Positions 26,001-29,334 of a DNA stretch of 32,961 nucleotides are shown piece after piece. Below the pieces are notes generated by a model. It saw only the letters and a program-made list of their open reading frames with translations. It was not told where the DNA came from and made no database searches. The DNA is from a virus: positions 1 through 32,961 of IMG/VR virus record IMGVR_UViG_3300044539_000180. The stretch is one strand, 5' to 3'. A program made the position numbers and the translations under genes. How positions within the stretch are numbered: position 1 is the stretch's first letter; the number at the start of each line of letters is the position of its first letter.

Positions 26001-27983
26001 AAGTTTTGATTCGTAGCCTTGTGCTCCTGCCCATCCATAAACTGAAGTCCCTGCTACGATGGCCTGGGTGATCCCTTTCAGCCCTTTTGCATACGCTCCA
26101 CCGACAAACATCGGAGCCATTTGAGTGACAGTTCCCGAAAGGTCTTTGCTTACAGAGAGATACCCGGTATTGCCTCTGGTATCGAAAGCGGAATCTGAAG
26201 CGGCAATGTATTTCCCTACTTCTTGCGCGTGAGCGCCCATACTTCCTGCCAGTTCATCGGCACCTACCAATCTGACGGCTCCGGCTGTCCCGCCTACTGC
26301 GGTTTTGTATATGCCCGCTCCACCCTCTTTGACGCCCGTTATCACGGCATCACCGAATTTGATGATCTCATTGCGATCCCTCATCGTGGCCGCGTAGGAA
26401 TCAACGATCTTCACTTCATCGGTAACTCCGGCTTTTTTCATTGCCGACTCATGCGTCTTGAAACTTCCGTCCGATTTCCTTAAATCCTCGGCGATCTTCG
26501 CTACTACATTCACTCTCACTGCTTCCATTCGAGCAATGGCTTCGGCCGCATCGGCTTCGCTTCCAGCTTTCGCTTTGATGTCTGCCTCGATCCGGTCCCG
26601 CTGGCCAAAGATTCGAGCTGGGTTAAAAACAACCTCTCCGGTGGAAAGTCCCCGCACGTTGTCGGTATCTTGTGCCGTCCAGTAATTTTCTAGCGCTGCA
26701 TCTTTGACGATACGCTCCCGGTCTTTCGGATCCGTAATGCCAGCTTCGGCAAACTTCTCGTCCTGGCGCTCAAGCATTTTGAGAAGCATCACGTTATCCA
26801 GCCTGGTTTCGCTCCATGTTGAATTAGGATTTTCTTTGAGCGCTTTATCATAGTTGGCGATTCTAGCCTGCAAGTCAGCCCTGACGTTTTCACGCCCACC
26901 AAGCCTTGCTGTCATTCCGTTCAACTGTTCCTCAAGATATTGAACGGAAGCCTTTTTCTTCATGCGCTCTCCCTCACTAGGAACATCCAAAGTGTTCAGA
27001 TCGGAGACGGCTTTGCCTAATACTGTTACGGTATCTTTGGTGGCCTCAAGTCCTCCCCTTTCTACTCCCGTCAGTCGATCCAGGTTTTTGATGTTGATAC
27101 TCTCGCGGATCTGCGCTTCACGTTGGCGTCGCTCTCCCTCCAGGCTTTGCTGGGCCTGTCCACGAACCGCTTCAACTTCCTGGTCCGGTGCTGCTTTCTG
27201 CTCTGCGAAGGCCTCGCGGGTTTGCTTGAGCTCTTTGAGCTTGGCCTGGGTTTCCGTCAACTCCGTGCCTCGAACACCCTGCTGCATTTTCTGCATGAGT
27301 GCGGTTTCCTCCTGGGCCGCTGAGTTGTCGGCCGTTTCGAGTGCTTTCGCCCGGCCTTGCGCGTTGCTGGCCGCTTCGTTGCCTTGGTCGGCAATGTCCT
27401 TTTGCTGTTGCGCGTAGGTCTGCTGCCAGTAGCCAGGGCCTCCAATCTTGAGCTCATTGGCTTTGACCTTCAGGCCGTAAAGGTGCTGATCCTCTTCATC
27501 GAGCTGTTTTTCGCGTCCAAGGACGGCATCGAGCTCTTTCTTGCGCTGGGCTGAAGTCTCTTTCATTCCATACTCGGCTTCAAACATTTCGCGCTCCTTT
27601 TTATCAAGGCGCTTGAAGTTTGGATCTTGGCGAGTAAGTGAGATCCTGGAAATTTCGTTTTGAGTAGAATCAAGCTCGCGCTCAAATCCCAGCTTCACCG
27701 GGTCGTTTTTTTCTGCGAGGCGCTGGGACTCTCTCACGGCCGCATCAGATCGACTGAGAGCTTGTCGCTCGGAAGCGATCGCTTGAGCGTTGCTCTTCTG
27801 GAAGGCCACGTTATCGACGAACATTCTCCACACTGGAGGTGCGGTCTTTGCTGCGAATCCGCTTTGCGGGCTTACGTTGTCAGTCACCGCTGTTTCACCC
27901 ATACCACGTCGCATAGCGCTACTTGGCTTTTGGGCAAACATCGACGGATTCTCTTCTTGTTCTTCATCGAGAAAGTCTTCCAT
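9069..27983 (-). CDS. Giant polyvalent virion protein (6304 residues): ejection, DarB-like methylase and helicase modules
   Basis: One open frame of 18.9 kb. Order of parts: charged coiled-coil N-terminus (about residues 60-350); Gly/Ala-rich hydrophobic stretch (about 540-815); degenerate zincin-like motif EEVRH (1270-1274); ParB/sulfiredoxin-like motif VIDGHHQW (1596-1603); Pro/Ala linker (about 1720); Gly/Asp/Ser linker (about 2200-2308); DarB-like adenine methylase (SAM motif 2464-2474, GNFPF 2541-2545); DEAH helicase (Walker A 3307-3313, DEAH 3469-3472, motif VI 3865-3875); polyvalent-protein domain with EIQSDRHQ (4750-4757); long helical section; hydrophobic C-terminal module with SGLQTMIVNATG (about 5680) and IPFIRVPFNIMQQ (about 5920). 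Similar large fusions are known in phages and mobile elements. It is probably packaged and injected with DNA to resist restriction (inference from P1 DarB). It starts 24 bp after the upstream stop, and the portal follows 12 bp downstream. Confidence 0.93.
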   Translation of the reverse strand: MEDFLDEEQEENPSMFAQKPSSAMRRGMGETAVTDNVSPQSGFAAKTAPPVWRMFVDNVAFQKSNAQAIASERQALSRSDAAVRESQRLAEKNDPVKLGFERELDSTQNEISRISLTRQDPNFKRLDKKEREMFEAEYGMKETSAQRKKELDAVLGREKQLDEEDQHLYGLKVKANELKIGGPGYWQQTYAQQQKDIADQGNEAASNAQGRAKALETADNSAAQEETALMQKMQQGVRGTELTETQAKLKELKQTREAFAEQKAAPDQEVEAVRGQAQQSLEGERRQREAQIRESINIKNLDRLTGVERGGLEATKDTVTVLGKAVSDLNTLDVPSEGERMKKKASVQYLEEQLNGMTARLGGRENVRADLQARIANYDKALKENPNSTWSETRLDNVMLLKMLERQDEKFAEAGITDPKDRERIVKDAALENYWTAQDTDNVRGLSTGEVVFNPARIFGQRDRIEADIKAKAGSEADAAEAIARMEAVRVNVVAKIAEDLRKSDGSFKTHESAMKKAGVTDEVKIVDSYAATMRDRNEIIKFGDAVITGVKEGGAGIYKTAVGGTAGAVRLVGADELAGSMGAHAQEVGKYIAASDSAFDTRGNTGYLSVSKDLSGTVTQMAPMFVGGAYAKGLKGITQAIVAGTSVYGWAGAQGYESKLSDAIEIEKEKFGGRDLTEKEIASTLGRADVQLSAFANAAQTMILAKVLGGGVERAALGKAAQSMSLRDFLTKGGRRALQDSTLRAELKKMGKTIFADAKDEFVEEGLNQFLDKAISAVGLGQDFKLGDVLEESIHAGLMGAVVGGGLPQLRRGEQASAEHDERKGVNTRLIAQDPGSPKAQQDEIDKAKAIAEKPSDLDDVAKHVAISREINAKEEAGKQSLAEAQEKYTQAQATGDPVAIAQAEQVLGKATAEAAAPAQTRGMLKITNGKGLETLTDAEVKALGITREGKPVSAKELAAAGLTAPLVSNNTADGSLVITDAGSAIMGSVSPAAKTQVTMDETQYRAAAIAKAQAAAAGTAPGAAAGTTGSTGSTGTAPGSRTAPEEAPFSPKGIIKRTNAELDQKETELKAILRQNVTDPDGQEVAKLAQLSIDAIRAEKDRRAADPNFVDPAAATPGIAPTDRVFRITGTNGTVIEVTARNEADAQNQAVSDPSWQGGEKVDSVLDVTPETAEINLGAEVQPGANAPTNTGAPTSTDRPEVRIKKALAKAKKMLGDGLKITSDPNKKTAAHEDGTIVINIDQLKAAAAKRNMSEEETSVWISKSIDEEVRHAAQHRAAQAIWKSKGSPGDYVTWRNEHYGKIWQNEFVASGKDQMVIDIYGAKLAKYEPWEKAFEGLRIIQQKTATGSPTEIAKFWANLRQETVDHLRAALKALKELVASGLSPELQVEIDAITAQLKEYDKANKPAKAAPSPKAVVAAPAPIETAPEATIEPEEPAAEPQEPKQPTQVTFVRNGETFTGTFRIQSEKNGKIIVEVNGKNVLVDPSEVVEEQAAPQAAAKPKKSEPAKEWEMFPEESGTLGIPRAEMPQIKAEDRSAMVQFLKARGINYEADVMMRPSQLSPTQAEYSREKVEKAKSYEGGDRAILVSANGRVIDGHHQWLAALETDPDKPIKVIILEAPVMEILETVKQMPSVETAEGATAPAPEAKPESYGNRYIREQGADKAMERIARLRIRIDEETRQKDWKAVERLSDEIENITKALWEKFPNYDSTENRIIEQPPTPAPAPAAAPAPVEQDSSENEPKDIDKMVTAYSNYHIARIAREAKGGSQNQEYYDQQRAQWTPEKVKARVIEFVNQIDSRDVAALVRYNNGMYDGFWRIFGLRTGMSPLPKTQKGISDVILNYVGKEAFDAHQKRLDESRQKRSEDNAAKEEARRRENIEKDAEKILVDYKGSVINGKLYAETLLSEGWRITNIGGGSVPKYGFAKGDRSFKWSKDFKPVYEYARLKQEEMDEAEIAREDAEFEALPQEEKDAINSLFEFGGYKPADGQTEGQKPAEAQQPQAKPTDNADTHPEADLRQKWWDESLTSAGRSDILKAAGDPTYKIAPGVRWRYLSPEMRNKVDHMRPAEFRPQAEKPAPAAKPKLTAAEQSLKDAFGGMVDGLDNADLDDDYFKQGIPAAKIGQFIGAAQSLIAEGVTTPAGLAAALDKISPKLRVYSESVWSAFRMVDPSLPQKVKWQDVYKANDIDNQPQEAESNTNEQDERDGDGGDPTANGQEGVSEGSDGSSTSPNLGDEPGSKQGSGGVRAGQPDGDGRGELPGGSIPAGNGNAQGAGDNDGAPGSDRPSGSSVGESGVRPGTRSDVESPESDFVITDDFKMPKGEKARVDANMKAIRLLRKIEEEGRNATYTEKKILAMYSGWGSFKNAFNKINQKKWLEINERINSTSDYYRQNIRNSEAYIELKAWRDKWGELHDQLVDMLSPEEFTAMSKSIRNAHYTSLPVIDQMWNMVRAMGFKGGRVLETSAGAGYFVGRQPADLANVSQWSAVELDSISSRVFSKLYPQARINGNAPDPGRLVEGQGFQSSNIPNNSIDLIIGNFPFAKDGPLQSIKEFGRKLNLHNYFFARSIDKLKPGGIVISITSNSTMDNNIIQREILAGRVEMIRAIRLPNNAFKDSAGTEVVTDIIILRKKDGSRDAKGESWLNTEIVGNDTVFIKQGNKTAHEFLSSVDAGFMPQDEDLHELWNDWKGRKPQTGKKWDALIKAIGAKGYSRADGIPFVAPIEVNEYFAQNPQFVIGKHALQGSMYSQGTYTVLPDGSDVNERLAAIVDSLPGDIFGEASETDEIEVQEANSKEREGSILLQNGKPYHVVSGQLVPVRWDLEYAEDFLPDNKDVKAILAKNPKLAADFATSMDELTGKELDQYIEDFIDQHLSEDAAKKIREKISKETARRNKVFASWVKVRDAARALMDAELKGMEDVEVYREALNKVYDAHVKEFGAFSARNQPGKQNPHKFLFDEDDSPLLESLEDEVMTGTDEKGRAIYRYEKRPVFTESVMSSAVAPSSAKDIKDAIAISLGYKGRISVQYMADLLGISAKETESQLEESGMVFMNPKTGIYETDDTYLSGEVKVKLREAQEADMMDPGKYQGNIEALQRVLPATRPIQSISVILGARWIPSAVYQKFAETMLGMADPVIRYEPAANIWQVTESGRDNRRRNRPAVSAAQMSQPDYLGTNRMTPEEIFESLLNSREIRVTQPGPTRGSVVLDPAATIEAQTKASQMMDKFAEWVKTTKEEVDNEGETIKVSELAEREFNDKVAGLVTPNFVGDWITLPGQSGEIWLKPHRKSVLARLLIMGYGMMAHGVGSGKTYNQIALAMELRRLGKARRVVTIVQNSTIRQFAASHMKAYPHAKILVADEANFSARKRARFLAKIATGDYDSIIMTHSNISQIGHDEQAIRNYMARAIGQLEEILAAADEGSQEQGAIQEALDKLQEKLEKMLAKATKRSKSLLTWEQLGVDALIVDEAHEFKNAPIITRKARVKNLPSGEASDRAVMMQMKTASVQANTGGRNVYFATGTPITNTMAEAYTMLNYIAPKLLESKGINNFDDFATMFGRTVTEPESTWRGEIELVERFAKFVNGPELVALIRSVFDVALGNESMGIRVPKMKGGVPEMLIIEPTEASEIFNDWVIDTAAEFDNIENKRAAFEENPWMSAIPIMVMQAGMAQAIDPRLINPNAPDDPNSKVNRMVEKIAEIYHAGTDRKTAQVVFTDLSNPFSTLLLRQFNGDPFEEYGGSTSEMEELESAIMASPTETDAEKKAKRKLMDQYNKLVEQRFNLLDDIRDKLVARGIPAGEILLARSSLTKKKLEASFEKVNNGEIRVIIGSTARLGVGVNIQERLAALHNLSPPRDFKPAMMEQRIGRIIRQGNLHRDWADQAFIETVEKLTKQKFDAKKLEDRYEQAVEWLDKNGTEAQKEVARKAEAKFEVIVVNYGLKFSMDSSVYSMMKAKQRFIDQVLMGENVMDEFDDPMSEETASFALMAAESMGDENLKRRVILDGELNKLNALRSAHLRDKNNRENALERAEQELKSLKLQDPELIREEGKKFAGVFSRVKRIVKTTKGVIAKMEDREISEEEAKQPAEREMEVPIYKFGDQEIDTSKPDGKIVAPLNQFVTDMMVDAKDTKQVQIRDFFVNGERFSIVVDYRWEWRGESVYNAKIAWPGKINGKVVFDASINVSGASPAQSILDSLKKISDPSYAERYARNVEAQVKQTEKTIETLEPLVRDPKPFEQETEWREKTAEIIEVNRRLAAQNADPRKHRYFRSLSKMIGEANAEQLLGIAENASALPELSADTWNRIHIRFRMGRLGIEKSKEEITKRLRTILSRDIGTAAAEALNGEQSQEGGLEAADLYDLPIEANPVKLAKHLGKTYFTVLISDPETYALRPNYFETKKDAEEARANDQIVIEQRREEAFQMIKAINEELFGKRLENADLSDEMPEFYSQLSRTIAEKMPKTATPMQVLQIAKAGSKADEIKWSGLIPWLQGKEKVSKDDVLNWLATEGSVKFKEVTMGRSENQARIAELTAQIEARGYELQEEYGEYIIFNVEEDEDITYDDLPEDLQPLFDEIQELTGDEQELGVNDATKYAQYQLPGGENYREVVLAMPGGSQKSQKQLLEDAGFTFEQYGNNWYVQDPEGGVVSEGATLERAIEMTEYAPIEQGSIDYRSTHFPDVPNYVAHMRLNERSLPGKGYTVRNTKSGRTGPVFATLGEAEADMKQYPATYSLEIKEVNRDEKGLFIEEIQSDRHQAGRKKGYKGDFPENVLKAAIAGGMTEAAARADIDHLLEEPLSTAARPTGDQWKRLSDAVGSDVDLNEVFHDKREEGIADAPFRTSWPLQMFKRALRDAVRSGKDWIGWTTGETQNDRYNLSNHIKSIDWVTSKNSINRDVFIEPIGQNGFTFFVKPDGTVINNSGESAAGIVPDGSRLDEVIGKDVADLILSRESGELSGEGLNIGGKGMKGFYDTMLPKEIGKYVKQWGAKVEKAKLSEASEGMYILDAEDIGADVDSKQEVIIRHRVTLEGIADFESIRAAEDWLEKNDPTVRDFWKITITPELRKAVGAGQALYNAPLEDDLGEMGTLEEREEIRKQQAAFKEEGKVVGRPDLANPGMSEETRDLFDEEDEIRKLYANRETWAQWNKAGEKLANEDEDKVVRTWLAAALQADKAADAGGVEFDAQQLNPELVVAIRIIMERRAKQAGGDPAKLAKVAILRNAYRSARANIARVMAAGVDTLKKPEQRHREQLVNLITTLPEKDMRNIEERFGSGTKEQQAAKEQEIEKQTVDQIKRIEKELAKMGVTIDEVLNGEAFLSLSQNRIIRNITDKMDNASRLAVKLMQQGNGFDAIRRKTGLPDAKIEKIRADLYKKLEEKIRAKVEAGMTLEDMKDQMKGALESAALSGLTPEQVQAEIDRIISVGFGIPQSLQKKSGIPTAKKVPKKIEDDEDSLEAGANRIAQRWIDRLAISQSDTLAWKTAGKEDELNKLIRAHLAKPVPNFARIAQSLGATAEQARILDAEAATERGRKAAIREWKKQNPTKRKPKTLEPKKAYEVDWNRPEFSEGLEDYAFTTTERTDLMERVVELRLLTGITGTVESLTGKDRVKGDKLIEEMNVILAKYKTDALEMAQGKMKAANYRFDINDRRHVAIIARTIAAINASAIEKVQEYYYSSILSGLQTMIVNATGIVNSTYQAVVDRGFETMLNSVIGNKDNASLGEYQYLMKALRPGWARAWSNAISTWNTEIPFFEEDILNRPPDFQRIAEAGSSYRPGSIAGVKGRIIRTPSRILMATDDFLNTLRASAEVGAMAFRMAKKKGMTPGTEEFARFLQLEVNTPGSISWQMAADRALKGSFNAPLPGQPSTVQQSKKKSENVVPVRTAMDFVGFSLGKIQKALTPVELENSTTATLKTLTRMLFIPFIRVPFNIMQQGIERTVNPLSILDMSILIGSNLRVKNGKFTLNADGGKERLIEYASKQMQGVVLLAVLAALGEGDDDDLEKTILITGSRPYKDTKKGERELGYRMGLGPYTISIKMPGGKRLSVSYGRIEPFATMMGGTVDTLKAVKLRTSGKIGTGEMVGKALSGLTSQINEKTSLRGAADMLEILSGEGAIDKFAADRLSVIMPNFVKQALRESDPLFRERPTEFKDMLIAATFPSGEITGLPAKVNLYGQDQEKPGKTALGRIFDPTDTTVYGASEKTDKMLYNWIRQNPNADLVAPSSAGKTYTDPITKEKSVTMSADQYSKFVKVAGDRIKSQVKRTPFNIDNPTEMDIKRFREIVSDSREIAKRVLVMQEAWRNLK
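12745..14650 (-). other. Giant protein domain: EIQSD-type polyvalent-protein module
   Basis: Residues about 4445-5080. It runs from EFYSQLSRTIAEKMPK through KWSGLIPWLQGK, YAQYQLPGGENYREV, HFPDVPNYVAHMRLN, EIQSDRHQAGRKKGY (4750-4764), GKDWIGWTTGETQNDRY and MKGFYDTMLPKEIGKY. This conserved string recurs in large polyvalent proteins of phages and conjugative elements. Its biochemical activity is not known to me. The part between the last two blocks is much AT-richer than its surroundings. Confidence 0.75.
16050..18450 (-). other. Giant protein domain: SF2 DEAH helicase
   Basis: Residues about 3180-3980. Both RecA-like lobes have intact motifs: Walker A GVGSGKT (3307-3313), DEAH (3469-3472), motif III in YFATGTPITNTMAEAY, motif V in GSTARLGVGVNIQERL and motif VI QRIGRIIRQGN (3865-3875). 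This should be an active ATPase translocating on DNA. Fused downstream of an adenine methylase it matches the DarB-like antirestriction arrangement and resembles Type I/III or ISP restriction-modification enzymes in layout, but no nuclease motif is visible next to it. Confidence 0.88.
20080..21060 (-). other. Giant protein domain: DarB-like N6-adenine methylase
   Basis: Residues about 2308-2635. Motifs in order: KILAMYSGWGSF (2356-2367), NAHYTSLPVIDQMW, SAM-binding VLETSAGAGYF (2464-2474), acidic SAVELDSISSRV, catalytic GNFPF (2541-2545) in place of the usual NPPY/F, and KPGGIVISITSNSTMD. The N-x-P-F catalytic form is normal for this phage group, so activity is expected, most likely on adenine. 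No specificity domain can be recognised. Confidence 0.85.
21062..21376 (-). CDS. Candidate overlapping gene nested in the giant gene's linker
   Basis: A 104-codon frame on the same strand, shifted relative to the giant gene. It begins at ATG 21376 (MSKMSETETAEILLQMGRKG) and ends LEHDPM at TAG 21062. In this frame the product reads like an ordinary soluble helical protein (for example EAQLRQIWVMSLDQNK, ADLFQQVTEMLREQEITTER, AGVPWVNPEFVL), while the giant-gene frame over the same bases is a Gly/Asp/Ser-rich linker without evident structure. The leader GTAATACCAATG resembles that of the fibre-like gene (TTTAATACCACCATG). Against it: a Gly-rich frame with GGA codons tends to yield Glu-rich, stop-poor shifted frames by chance. 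Function unknown. Confidence 0.3.
   Translation of the reverse strand: MSKMSETETAEILLQMGRKGYLKEATEAQLRQIWVMSLDQNKDQEEFAPDSQMATDEASYRADLFQQVTEMLREQEITTERLEAIAQAGVPWVNPEFVLEHDPM
23060..23460 (-). other. Giant protein domain: ParB/sulfiredoxin-like
   Basis: Residues about 1508-1641. It contains IPRAEMPQIKAEDRSAMVQF, then RPSQLSPTQAEYSREKVEKA and the diagnostic ILVSANGRVIDGHHQWLAAL (motif VIDGHHQW at 1596-1603). This G-x-V-x-D-G-H-H pattern is typical of ParB/Srx-fold domains in phage polyvalent proteins, which may bind nucleotide and DNA or cleave DNA. Activity here is not proven. Confidence 0.75.
24873..24896 (-). repeat. Short 9-nt tandem repeats in an Ala/Gly/Thr linker of the giant gene
   Basis: TCCGGT (plus-strand sense) at 24873, 24882 and 24891 gives three 9-nt units encoding GST-type repeats (TGSTGSTGT) within an Ala/Gly/Thr-rich linker. 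It looks like in-frame slippage between domains. Confidence 0.7.
25539..26372 (-). other. Giant protein domain: N-terminal Gly/Ala-rich hydrophobic region
   Basis: Residues about 538-815. It has repeated glycine-rich amphipathic or hydrophobic stretches (AVITGVKEGGAGIYKTAVGG, QMAPMFVGGAYAKGLKGI, AGLMGAVVGGGLPQL) separated by charged helices including DAKDEFVEEGLNQFLDKA. The same type of region occurs in phage proteins that pass with the DNA into the cell. It may insert in membrane; this is inference from composition. Confidence 0.5.
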
Positions 27984-27998
27984 TTAGTGTGTTTTCTT
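27984..27998 (-). promoter_or_regulatory. A/C-rich start leader with AAGAAAAC box (giant gene)
   Basis: CAAGAAAACACACTAAATG reads into the start codon, with AAGAAAAC (27998-27991) 7 nt upstream and no Shine-Dalgarno. It is nearly the same as the leader of the gene starting at 1798. Confidence 0.45.
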
Positions 27999-28007
27999 GG
28001 GTGTTTT

Positions 28008-29297
28008 TTAGCGTTTGAATTTCTTCGGCGCGCGTTTTTCCATCATTTTGTCGTAACGATTTGCGGAATTCACATCCTCTCCAGTCCTCCATCTTTTTGC
28101 GTTATCGCTTTGAATCCCTGGATTGTCTTCGTAAAATCTAGTCAGCGCTTTTTTCTCAGATCGTGATTCCTGTGGCGCTTCGGCTCCTTTGCCAATGTTA
28201 CGCATCCAGTCATAGGAAGCTGGTGCAGCAACTTGTTTCATCCCTGCATCTTTCAATGCTTTGTCTCCGGCGTCCCATGCCGCTTTGTTAGCGCGTCCTT
28301 GTGCTTGGCGCTGCTCGTATTCTTTTTGAGCGTTAGCCTTGGCTTGCGCTACTCCGGCGTCACGCGCTTCTAGGCTTCCAGGACGTGGTGCGGCTTTAGC
28401 TGCGGCCGCATCAGCTTTAGCTTTTGCCTGATTCTTTGCATAGGCTTCTGCGGCAGGCCTCGATTGTTCTTGTCTTAACTCTGATTCTTTCGCTCGCGTT
28501 TGCATGGATCCAGTTGCTCCGGATGGAAGCTTGTCGCCGGGTTGATAGCCAAAAGGCAATCCAGTAGCAGGGTTGATCCTCTGTTTATTTCCGGCGCTAT
28601 CCTCTATGGTTTCATATTGTCGTCTTTTGACTTCGATATTATTGCCGTTCTTGTCTTTTCCTTTTATGGTAACATCTGGCAATACTTTGCTTACGTTCCC
28701 CCCGGTTGGAGCGTTGCTCATTGCGGTCTTGTTTTGCTCAATTTCCGCGCTGTTGGGTTTTACATTGGCTGCCATTGCTCCTGCTCCTGCGGATGGTGCT
28801 GGTGCTGCGCCTGGTGACTTGACTCCTTTTATCCGTTCACGAGCTGAATCATTGTTGGCCCAATTTTTATCTCCTGCTTTCAATGCGTCCATCTTAGCCT
28901 TGTCTAGTGGAGATTTAGGATCAAAATTGGAAGCGGTGCCTTTTCTAAACTCCTTTGTATAATCAACTTGAGGCGCTGATTTAGGCGCGGCAGAAGTTGG
29001 GGGTGCTGGGGGCGCTTCTTTTGTGCTACGCGGCTCACTGTATGCCTGCGCTTGCAATCTGCTTTCAGGTGTTGCCACCTTTCCGTCAGAAATAAGTTGA
29101 GATCGGTTAGGTTCCACCGACGATACAGGGATTGCTCGCGGAATAGTTGAATCCGCCGGAGCTGGGGCAACAGGCTTAATGTTCGCAGCCATTGAAGAAT
29201 TAGCCACTGGAACTGGAGCTGCGGGCGCTGCGGGTTTTTTTTTCACGTCATAACTTCCTGTGGACGTTTGACCCATTTGTAAATAGTTGGCTGGCAT
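28008..29297 (-). CDS. Low-complexity Ala/Pro/Lys-rich hypothetical protein
   Basis: A 429-residue product, mostly disordered. The N-terminal half is Ala/Pro-rich linker; the middle has a short ordered-looking part, IKGKDKNGNNIEVKRRQYE followed by NKQRINPATGLPFGYQPG; the C-terminal third is charged helix (AKANAQKEYEQRQAQGRANK) with a basic end (MMEKRAPKKFKR). A motif is repeated: SMAANIKPVAP near residue 35 and AMAANVKPNSAE near residue 175. No enzyme motif is visible. It lies 24 bp upstream of the giant gene and probably shares its transcript. A virion or ejection accessory role is inferred from position. The leader carries the motif TTAAAACAACCACAA shared with the capsid gene. Confidence 0.72.
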   Translation of the reverse strand: MPANYLQMGQTSTGSYDVKKKPAAPAAPVPVANSSMAANIKPVAPAPADSTIPRAIPVSSVEPNRSQLISDGKVATPESRLQAQAYSEPRSTKEAPPAPPTSAAPKSAPQVDYTKEFRKGTASNFDPKSPLDKAKMDALKAGDKNWANNDSARERIKGVKSPGAAPAPSAGAGAMAANVKPNSAEIEQNKTAMSNAPTGGNVSKVLPDVTIKGKDKNGNNIEVKRRQYETIEDSAGNKQRINPATGLPFGYQPGDKLPSGATGSMQTRAKESELRQEQSRPAAEAYAKNQAKAKADAAAAKAAPRPGSLEARDAGVAQAKANAQKEYEQRQAQGRANKAAWDAGDKALKDAGMKQVAAPASYDWMRNIGKGAEAPQESRSEKKALTRFYEDNPGIQSDNAKRWRTGEDVNSANRYDKMMEKRAPKKFKR

Positions 29298-29334
29298 GAT
29301 CGTGGGTAATGGTTGTGGTTGTTTTAAAATTGGG
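29298..29334 (-). promoter_or_regulatory. Leader with 15-nt motif shared with the capsid gene
   Basis: TTAAAACAACCACAA (29327-29313) lies 15 nt before ATG 29297 and differs at one base from the capsid leader motif at 3366-3352. The gap is only 37 bp. No hairpin or Shine-Dalgarno is visible. Confidence 0.4.
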
